Shown: piece after piece, positions 24,711 to 30,431 of the stretch
How the letters are laid out: each line of letters begins with the position of its first letter
Position numbering within the stretch: position 1 is the stretch's first letter
NCBI GenBank assembly: GCA_009782405.1
Contig: WRJC01000035.1
Location: forward strand, 1-30,431
Source of the DNA: Oscillospiraceae bacterium
GTDB taxonomy: Bacteria; Bacillota_A; Clostridia; Oscillospirales; WRJC01
Reading direction: 5' to 3'
Length of the DNA: 30,431 nucleotides
Position numbers and translations under genes: made by a program
The notes under the pieces: generated by a model
The model's database searches: none
What the model saw: only the letters and a program-made list of their open reading frames with translations
Told to the model about the DNA's origin: nothing

Positions 24711-26108
24711 ATGAAAATCATTAAAATTGCAATTATTTTTGTTTTGGCCGCCGTATTGATTTTGTTTTTTGGATGCGGGATCATCGGCGCAAATTCAAAT
24801 GAGGTGGAGGATTTGACATTCGCTTCAAAAAGCGACTACGAAAGAAACGATTTTTACATCGACGGGGAAAACGCGGCCCCCATATCCGCATCGGAACCAA
24901 AAGGGCAAAACGGAATCGAGGATGAAACCGCCGGGCAAACCCAAAAACCTCAGACAAGCGGCAGGGCGGACGCGAACCAAACGCTCGAAACGGATCAGGC
25001 GACCCAGACGATGCAGGAAACAAATCCGCCTCCGGCAACGGAAGAAAAAAACGAGACGGTCCGCTTGAGTTTTTTGGCGGCGGGGGACAACATAATGCAC
25101 CTGAACATGATCGACGACGCCAGGGAACGCGCCAAAAACGGAGACAATTTCAATTTCAGGGATATGTACAGGGATATAGAGAATTTGGTGAAATCATACG
25201 ACATAGCCCTTGTCAACGTGGAAACGCCGATAGCGGGGGACGAGTTCAAATACGACGGATACCCCAACTTCAACACGCCGAAAGAAAACGGCTTCGCGCT
25301 AATGGAAATAGGGTTCGAAATAATTAACACGGCCAACAACCATATGCTCGACCAAAGGGAAAAAGGCTACCAGAACAGCATCGCGTTCTGGAACGGCCAA
25401 AAAAACATATTGCAAATCGGCAGTTTTGCCGACAAAGAAGACTTTGAAAATGTGAGGATATACAAAAAAGACGGGGTCAGCATCGCGTTTTTGAGCTATA
25501 CATACAGCACCAACGGAATGGCGCTTCCCTCGGGCAGCGCGATGGTCATCCCGTATATCGACTACGCCACCATAGAAAGGCAGGTGAAAGCGGCGAGGCC
25601 GCTGGCGGATTTGCTGTTTGTGGTGATGCACTGGGGGGACGAGGACAGCTTTGCACCCAATCAGGAGCAGAGAAGTTTGGCGCAGATGATGGTTGACAAC
25701 GACGTGGACTTGATACTCGGGATGCACCCGCACGTTTTCCAGGAGACGAAATGGGTGACCCGTCCAAACGGCAAAAAGACCCTCATAACGTATTCGATAG
25801 GCAACATGATATCGGGGATGCTCGGGGCAAAAAACATGATCGGCGGATTTCTTTGCTTCGACATAGTGAAAACCACACAGGGCGGCATACCGGAGACAAC
25901 AATCGAAAACGTTGAGATGATCCCGATAATAACCCACTACAACATGAAAAGAAAAGGATTCCAGTTGTACAGGTTTGAAGACTACACCGAAGAGCTCGCT
26001 AAACAGCACGGGAATATAAACTGGGACAACAAATTTTCATACAAGTATATAAAAGACTTGATCGTCCAGAATGTGGCCCCGGAATTTCTCAGCGATTTTT
26101 ACAAGTGA
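24711..26108 (+). CDS. CapA-family lipoprotein (PGA_cap metallophosphatase-like)
   Basis: A 465-residue surface lipoprotein. The N-terminus MKIIKIAIIFVLAAVLILFF ends in a lipobox-like FFGC with Cys22. A polar linker rich in Gln, Thr, Asn, Ala and Glu runs to ~residue 110. The PGA_cap domain follows with AAGDNIMH, VNVETPIAG, NTANNHMLDQ, VVMHWGDE and LGMHPHVFQ, the metal-binding blocks of calcineurin-like phosphoesterases. CapA proteins act in poly-gamma-glutamate capsule synthesis, but many clostridial homologues stand alone, as here without capB/capC. The start at 24711 is chosen for its clean lipoprotein signal; the frame is open upstream to 24633. In-frame codons continue for 47 codons past the TGA. 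Confidence 0.85.
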   Translation: MKIIKIAIIFVLAAVLILFFGCGIIGANSNEVEDLTFASKSDYERNDFYIDGENAAPISASEPKGQNGIEDETAGQTQKPQTSGRADANQTLETDQATQTMQETNPPPATEEKNETVRLSFLAAGDNIMHLNMIDDARERAKNGDNFNFRDMYRDIENLVKSYDIALVNVETPIAGDEFKYDGYPNFNTPKENGFALMEIGFEIINTANNHMLDQREKGYQNSIAFWNGQKNILQIGSFADKEDFENVRIYKKDGVSIAFLSYTYSTNGMALPSGSAMVIPYIDYATIERQVKAARPLADLLFVVMHWGDEDSFAPNQEQRSLAQMMVDNDVDLILGMHPHVFQETKWVTRPNGKKTLITYSIGNMISGMLGAKNMIGGFLCFDIVKTTQGGIPETTIENVEMIPIITHYNMKRKGFQLYRFEDYTEELAKQHGNINWDNKFSYKYIKDLIVQNVAPEFLSDFYK

Positions 26109-26192
26109 AAAAATTTCCGTGGTCTGCACTACAGCGCGGACAAGCGGATGGTGACGAACGAAACGGGGCGAAACCAGTACAACGGCGAAAAA

Positions 26193-26223
26193 GAGGTTAG
26201 TGCTCAAAATGAGCAAAAACCTC
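26193..26223. repeat. Imperfect palindrome downstream of the CapA-like gene
   Basis: GAGGTT (26193-26198) pairs with AACCTC (26218-26223). Inside it GCTC (26202-26205) pairs with GAGC (26211-26214) around a 5-base loop, with a 3x3 internal loop. No T run follows, so it is not a standard terminator. The surrounding 26109-26265 otherwise holds only a short in-frame extension. Confidence 0.5.
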
Positions 26224-26265
26224 CCGATGTCAAAAAACGGCGGGGCGCATAGCGGAGCAATTAAG

Positions 26266-26294
26266 TTGAAAAATTTATTTTTATTTGGTATAAT
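26266..26294 (+). promoter_or_regulatory. Predicted sigma-A promoter of the Rpn-like gene
   Basis: TTGAAA (26266-26271), 17-base spacer, TATAAT (26289-26294) preceded by TGG, 29 bases before the ATG. Confidence 0.75.
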
Positions 26295-26323
26295 ACATAT
26301 AATGAATGTAAGTGAGTGTAAAC

Positions 26324-27199
26324 ATGAATGATAATATTACAGGAAACCGCGAATACAAAGATAACGTCTTTCGTCTGCTGTTCGGCGATGAAAGCAAATC
26401 CGCCGAATTATATAACGCTATCAAGGGGACAAGCTATACGCCGAACTTATTGAAAATGAATACAATCCAAAATCCCTTATACTACGGCGGTTTGCGAAAC
26501 GATGTATCATTTACAGTCGAAGATAAATTCGTAATCCTGTTTGAACATCAAAGCACGGTAAACCCGAATATGGGCTTGCGATGTCTGCTGTATATTGCGG
26601 ATATATACAAGCAATTGATACAGGCGAACAAAGACGACTTATACAAGACTAAGCCAATGAGCATAGAAACGCCTGAGTTTTACGTGCTATATAACGGCAG
26701 GGACAAATACCCCGAAAAAGATACAGTGAAGCTGTCGGACTTGTTCAAGGTGCATGGCGAAGAAAATAATCTTGAATTAATGGTTACAGTTTACAATGTG
26801 AATCATGGACATAACGCTGGGATAATGAAACGAAGCAGGACATTAAACGAATACGCCGTTTTCATAAATAAAGTGCATGGCTATGAATATACCAAAAAGC
26901 TTACGCGGACGGAAGCTATCAATAGAGCGGTAGAGGATTGCGTAAATGAGAACATATTAATTGAATTTTTACAGAAATACGGGGGTGAAATCGTGAGCAT
27001 ATTGAATATGGAATGGAATATGGACGACGCTAAAAGAGTTTGGATTGAAGAAGCAAAAGAAACAAGGTCAGAAGAAATCGCTGAAAAAATGCTGTTAAAA
27101 AATAAATCACTTGATGAAATAATTGAATTTTCAGGATTATCAAAAGAAAAAGTATTAGAATTAAAAATAAAGTTAAAAAATAACGAAGTGAAATCGTGA
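26324..27199 (+). CDS. Rpn family recombination-promoting nuclease / PD-(D/E)XK transposase-like protein
   Basis: A 291-residue protein of the PDDEXK_2/Rpn (YhgA-like) family. The N-terminal motif DNVFRLLFGD, the nuclease core NDVSFTVEDKFVILFEHQS (Asp, then Glu-x-Gln) and NPNMGLRCLLYIADIY are typical. The C-terminus has a short helical region (RSEEIAEKMLLKNKSLDEII) often found in these proteins. Related E. coli Rpn proteins cut DNA and raise RecA-independent recombination. Composition is AT-richer than the neighbours, suggesting acquisition. A GTG at 26312 is possible, but ATG 26324 is preferred (AAGTGAG upstream). No terminal inverted repeats are visible nearby. Confidence 0.85.
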   Translation: MNDNITGNREYKDNVFRLLFGDESKSAELYNAIKGTSYTPNLLKMNTIQNPLYYGGLRNDVSFTVEDKFVILFEHQSTVNPNMGLRCLLYIADIYKQLIQANKDDLYKTKPMSIETPEFYVLYNGRDKYPEKDTVKLSDLFKVHGEENNLELMVTVYNVNHGHNAGIMKRSRTLNEYAVFINKVHGYEYTKKLTRTEAINRAVEDCVNENILIEFLQKYGGEIVSILNMEWNMDDAKRVWIEEAKETRSEEIAEKMLLKNKSLDEIIEFSGLSKEKVLELKIKLKNNEVKS

Positions 27200-27250
27200 G
27201 TAGGGAATGCCGCCCACGGCGTTCCGCAGAGTAAAACCAACAAAAAAACA

Positions 27251-27273
27251 AAAAACCCCAAAATGGGGTTTTT
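27251..27273. terminator. Bidirectional intrinsic terminator between convergent genes
   Basis: A perfect 10-bp stem, AAAAACCCCA (27251-27260) / TGGGGTTTTT (27264-27273), around a 3-base loop. It works on both strands and separates the Rpn-like gene from the SLH protein gene. Confidence 0.9.
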
Positions 27274-27302
27274 CGTTTTAGTTGGCCGCTTGGAGGCCTT
27301 GG

Positions 27303-30300
27303 CTATTCTTCGTCTTCCTCGTCCTCTGCATCCTCATCATCTTCTTCTTCTTCATCTTCTTCATCTTCCTCGTCCTCTTCGCCATTTTCATCCTCTGTGT
27401 CATCTGCGTCTTCATCTTCTTCCGTTTCCTCTTCTGCGTCATCTTCTTCATCTGTTTCCTTTGTTTCGATGGAGACAAAATACTTGTGCAGAATGGAGGC
27501 TATCTCCGCCCTGGTGGCCGGTTTCTGCGGGTTGAAGCTGTCGCCGGGTATGTTGTCGAACAGCCCCTGCGCGTTCAGCGTCTCCACGGATTCCACCGCC
27601 CAATCGCTCACATCGTCCATATCGACGAAATCCACGCCGCCGGATGTGTTCGGGGTTATGCCTTTCGCCTGCTGCAGGCGGTACACGAGCGCCGCCGCTT
27701 GTTCTTTGGTCACCGGGTCGTTTGGCCCGAAGTTGCCGTCGCCGTAGCCCAAAACGATCCCGTTTTGCGCGCCCCACTTGACGGCGTCTGTATACCATTC
27801 GTCATCGGGCACATCGTCGAAGGGGTTGTCGAGGCCGCTTGCGTCGGGCTCGCCCTCGATGCGGTAGAGTATCGTAACCATCATGCCCCTTGTGACATCG
27901 GAGTTCGGTTCAAACAGCATGGGGTCCGCGCTTGTGCCGATCATCAAGCCGCTGTTGTAAATGTATATAATGTCGTCTATAAACCAATCCGTGCCTTTTA
28001 CGTCCTCGAACGGATTGACAGGCATTTCCGGAGTGATCGGGACTACTTCGATGATGTTTTTTGTCCATTGGGCGTAAACGGAGATATTGCCCGTGACAAT
28101 CTTGGCAAAATCATATTCCGTTACAAATCCGCTGTCCGAATACCAACCTGCGAAGGTGTAGCCTTCTTTTGTCGGATCGTCGGGTTTCGTCGCCTTGCCG
28201 CCGCTCGAAACTACTTGGTCGCTGACTGCGGAACCATCGTCGGTGTCAAATTTTACGGTGTAGGTGATTGTGACTGTTCCGCCGCCGCTTCCGCTACTGC
28301 CACCGCCGCCGCCGCTCGGGGGCGGGGTAGAGGGCGAAGTCGCCACCGTCACGGTGACCGTGTATGTTTTGGTGCCGCTGTCCGCCGCCGTTACCGTATA
28401 TGCCACAGGATTTGTGAAGTCTTGCGCCGCGCCCGAAGCCGGGCTTATGCTCGCGCCGGTATGCGCGATTGTCGGCGCCAGGCTTGTCAGGTTCGTGCCG
28501 TACGGCGCCGTCACCGCAATCGTCCCTGCGGCTTCGTTTATCGTGCCCGAAACCCCTGCGAGGGCAAACAGCGTGATCGCTTTGCTGCTTCCGGTTGGCG
28601 GGGGAGTCGGGGACGCCGCTACCGTGACTGTGACTGTGTAAATTTTGGTCGTGCCGTCCGCCGCTGTGACCGTGTATGCCACGGGATTCGTGAAGTCTTG
28701 CGCCGCGCCCGAAGCCGGGCTTATGCTCGCGCCGGTGTGCGCGATTGTCGGCGTCAGGCTTGTCAGGTTTGTGCCGTATGGGACCGTCGCCGCAATTGTC
28801 CCTGCGGCTTCGTTTATCGTGCCGGAAACCCCTGCGAAATCAAACGACGTGATCGCCTTGTCGCTGCTGAGCGGGGGAGGCGGGGCAGTTGCCGCCGTGA
28901 TTGTGACTGTGTATTTTTTGGTCGTGCCGTCCGCCGCCGTGACCGTGTAATCCACGGAATTTGTGAAATCTTGCACCCCGGTCGGAGCGATACTCGCGCC
29001 GGTGTGCGCGATTGTCGGCGTCAGGTTTGTCAGGTCCGTGCCGTATGGCACCATAGCCGCAATCGTCCCTAAGGCATCGTCTATTGTCCCGGAAACTCCC
29101 GCTATGTCAAACGAGGTGATCGTTTTGTCGCCGCCCAAAAAGTCAACCGATTCATTTGCCGCCATCAAATCGTCTCCCGTTTTTGTGATCGGCGAATTGG
29201 TGTAGTTGCCCGCCAAAGCGAATGTCACATCGTCAATTATGCTAAAAGTCGTGATTATCGAGAAAGGTTTCGCCGCCGCTCCCGTGCCGAGCCCGGTCAG
29301 CAGGTCAACCTTGACTCCAAACGGGGCCGGCAAATCCGAAGTGACCGTGTTGGCCGAAAACGGATCGGCGGTGAAGTCCACGGTGTTGCCGATGTTGCCC
29401 GAAGCGTTTTTCAAGTTTCCCTGCGCCAACGCCACGAACGTATTGCTATCCGCGCCGCCGTCGCCAGGACCGATGTCCTGTTGCGTGCCGGGTCCCGAGC
29501 CTTTTGTAGCGGTCACGATTGTGGCTTCTCCGTAAATGAGTATGTCACCGCCGTCGCCTAATACGCCGCCGCCTATGCCCGCGCCGTAGTCGCCGCCGGT
29601 TGCGGTGACATCGCCGCCGCTGATGGTGATCTCGCCCCCGTCGCCGCCTTGGCCGCCGCCTATGCCCGCGCCGCCCCCGCCGCCTTCTGCGTAAACTATG
29701 CCGCCGCTGATGGTGATCTCGCCGCCGTCGCCGCCGTGGCCGCTGCCTATGCCCGCGCCGCCGTCGCCGGTTGCGGTGATATTGCCGCCGCTGATGGTGA
29801 TTTCGCCCCCGTTGCCGCCTGCGCCGCCGCCTATGCCCGCGCCGCCGTCGCCGCCGATTGCGTCAACTGTGCCGCCGCTGATGGTGATTTCGCCCCCGTC
29901 GCCGCCTTGGCCGCCGCCTATGCCCGCGCCCCAATCGCCGCCGGTTGCGGTGACATCGCCGCCGCTGATGGTGATCTCGCCCCCGTCGCCGCCTTGGCCG
30001 CCGCCTATGCCCGCGCCGCCGTAGTTGCCGCCGGTTGCGGTGACATCGCCGCCGCTGATGGTGATCTCGCCCCCGTCGCCAAGGTAGCCGCCGCCTATGC
30101 CCGCGCCGCCGCCTATGCCCGCGCCGCCGTAGTTGCCGCCGGTTGCGGTGACATCGCCGCCGCTGATGGTGATCTCGCCGCCTGCGCCGCCGTCGCCGCC
30201 GCCTATGCCCGCGCCCCATTGGCCGCCGGTTGCGGTGACATCGCCGCCGCTGATGGTGATCTCGCCCCCGTCGCCGCCTTGGCCGCCGCCTATGCCCGCG

Positions 30301-30431
30301 CCGAAGTCGCCGCCTTTTGCGTCAACTGTGCCGCCGCTGATGGTGATTTCGCCGCCGTCGCCTGCGCCGCCGCCGCCTATGCCCGCGCCGCCGTCGCCGC
30401 CGGTTGCGGTGACATCGCCGCCGCTGATGGT
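27303..30431 (-). CDS. Large S-layer-homology surface protein with Gly-rich repeats (5' end beyond window)
   Basis: The minus-strand frame is open from the window edge (30431) to the stop at 27303, giving 1042 residues. A GTG at 29516 is only internal, since the same repeat frame runs through it without a break. Domains in order: ten ~29-residue glycine-rich repeats of the type SGGDVTATGG-x-GAGIGGG, plus a degenerate eleventh (30431-29520). Then a ~125-residue unique part, three DUF5018-like beta repeats (~29130-28335), a Listeria-Bacteroides repeat ending GNISVYAQWT, and three SLH domains (~28025-27480). The SLH domains bind pyruvylated secondary cell-wall polymer, placing the protein on the cell surface. 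The last 50 residues are 42 Asp/Glu with no basic residue. A role in adhesion or matrix is inference. The signal peptide must lie beyond the right edge. Confidence 0.88.
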   Translation of the reverse strand, partial: TISGGDVTATGGDGGAGIGGGGAGDGGEITISGGTVDAKGGDFGAGIGGGQGGDGGEITISGGDVTATGGQWGAGIGGGDGGAGGEITISGGDVTATGGNYGGAGIGGGAGIGGGYLGDGGEITISGGDVTATGGNYGGAGIGGGQGGDGGEITISGGDVTATGGDWGAGIGGGQGGDGGEITISGGTVDAIGGDGGAGIGGGAGGNGGEITISGGNITATGDGGAGIGSGHGGDGGEITISGGIVYAEGGGGGAGIGGGQGGDGGEITISGGDVTATGGDYGAGIGGGVLGDGGDILIYGEATIVTATKGSGPGTQQDIGPGDGGADSNTFVALAQGNLKNASGNIGNTVDFTADPFSANTVTSDLPAPFGVKVDLLTGLGTGAAAKPFSIITTFSIIDDVTFALAGNYTNSPITKTGDDLMAANESVDFLGGDKTITSFDIAGVSGTIDDALGTIAAMVPYGTDLTNLTPTIAHTGASIAPTGVQDFTNSVDYTVTAADGTTKKYTVTITAATAPPPPLSSDKAITSFDFAGVSGTINEAAGTIAATVPYGTNLTSLTPTIAHTGASISPASGAAQDFTNPVAYTVTAADGTTKIYTVTVTVAASPTPPPTGSSKAITLFALAGVSGTINEAAGTIAVTAPYGTNLTSLAPTIAHTGASISPASGAAQDFTNPVAYTVTAADSGTKTYTVTVTVATSPSTPPPSGGGGGSSGSGGGTVTITYTVKFDTDDGSAVSDQVVSSGGKATKPDDPTKEGYTFAGWYSDSGFVTEYDFAKIVTGNISVYAQWTKNIIEVVPITPEMPVNPFEDVKGTDWFIDDIIYIYNSGLMIGTSADPMLFEPNSDVTRGMMVTILYRIEGEPDASGLDNPFDDVPDDEWYTDAVKWGAQNGIVLGYGDGNFGPNDPVTKEQAAALVYRLQQAKGITPNTSGGVDFVDMDDVSDWAVESVETLNAQGLFDNIPGDSFNPQKPATRAEIASILHKYFVSIETKETDEEDDAEEETEEDEDADDTEDENGEEDEEDEEDEEEEDDEDAEDEEDEE
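28335..29130 (-). repeat. Three DUF5018-like repeats, two nearly identical in DNA
   Basis: Units of roughly 85-95 residues with AGVSGTI, VPYGT(N/D)LT, PTIAHTGAS, QDFTN and YTVTAADG words. The units around 28390-28560 and 28670-28830 share long identical DNA stretches, while the third (28930-29100) is more diverged. Pro-rich linkers (PPPP, TPPPT, STPPPSGGGGG) separate them. Confidence 0.85.
29520..30431 (-). repeat. Tandem ~87-bp repeats encoding Gly-rich units
   Basis: The word encoding TIS-GG recurs ten times (near 29623, 29708, 29800, 29881, 29967, 30058, 30168, 30255, 30340 and 30426), usually 81-92 bases apart and once 110. Most repeats carry DVTATGG; others carry TVDAKGG, TVDAIGG, NITATG or IVYAEGG. 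One unit (~30080-30130) has an extra GAGIGGG copy, a sign of unequal exchange. The array continues past the window. Confidence 0.9.

Noticed and set aside
26106..26108. TGA recoded as an amino acid
   Set aside because: TGA terminates many other genes here at tight start-stop overlaps, so the standard code applies.
26193..26223. Integron attC-like site or terminator
   Set aside because: Core-site sequences do not fit the attC consensus, no integrase is near, and no T run follows the stem.
27282..29072. 596-residue plus-strand frame
   Set aside because: Antisense of the SLH protein; its Arg/Cys-rich repeats only mirror the DUF5018-like repeats.
29698..30024. Pro/Met-rich repetitive plus-strand frame
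   Set aside because: Antisense of the Gly-rich repeat array; the minus strand gives a regular, known type of surface repeat continuous with the SLH domains.

Overview
The window looks like a chromosomal segment of a Gram-positive bacterium of the Clostridia (Bacillota). The signs are a nrnA-truB pair, a ybeY-era-recO run, an LtaS-type lipoteichoic acid synthase relative, an S-layer (SLH) surface protein, AGGAGG-type ribosome binding sites, several TTG/GTG starts, and intrinsic terminators ending in T runs. Predicted sigma-A promoters are strikingly uniform: a 17-base spacer in almost every case, most with a TGn extended -10. TGA is an ordinary stop in many 4-base overlaps, so the genetic code is standard. 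No rRNA, tRNA, CRISPR array or insertion sequence was recognised.

Layout. 1-4030 (minus): the edge of an unidentified gene, a glutaminase A-like protein and an LtaS-like sulfatase-fold membrane enzyme. 4110-9526 (plus): an operon of rlmB, a degenerate P-type ATPase-like membrane protein, nrnA and truB. 9603-9912: a one-gene unit for a 67-residue secreted or membrane peptide, with its own promoter and terminator. 9911-10126: a block of 56-bp tandem repeats. 10128-12377 (minus): a ParC/GyrA-type topoisomerase subunit. 12543-13470 (plus): a SAM-dependent methyltransferase. 13521-16227 (plus): a nickel/cobalt ECF transporter (CbiM with fused PDGLE domain, CbiQ, CbiO) behind a structured leader with an apparent attenuator. 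16287-17288 (minus): an AT-rich three-gene DUF3791/DUF3990 cassette with its own promoter. 17338-18664 (plus): a nitrilase-superfamily amidohydrolase. 18676-26108 (plus): a polar amino acid ABC transporter (binding protein, permease, ATPase), then ybeY, era, recO, glpK and a CapA-family lipoprotein, tightly packed and mostly overlapping. 26266-27199 (plus): an AT-rich Rpn/PD-(D/E)XK nuclease gene. 27303 to the right edge (minus): a very large SLH surface protein whose reading frame stays open to base 30431, so its N-terminus lies outside the window.

How the genes work together. The backbone is housekeeping: ribosome and tRNA modification (rlmB, truB, ybeY, era), RNA turnover (nrnA), recombination and topology (recO, parC), and nutrient uptake (Ni/Co, amino acids, glycerol phosphorylation). 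Envelope functions (LtaS-like, CapA-like, SLH protein) sit around it. Two AT-rich accessory insertions (DUF3990 cassette, Rpn nuclease) interrupt it.

Most worth a second look: the P-type ATPase-like pseudoenzyme inside an RNA-processing operon, the structured cbiM leader, the DUF3990/DUF3791 cassette, the 67-residue peptide beside tandem repeats, and the surface protein with Gly-rich repeats and a 50-residue acidic C-terminal tail.
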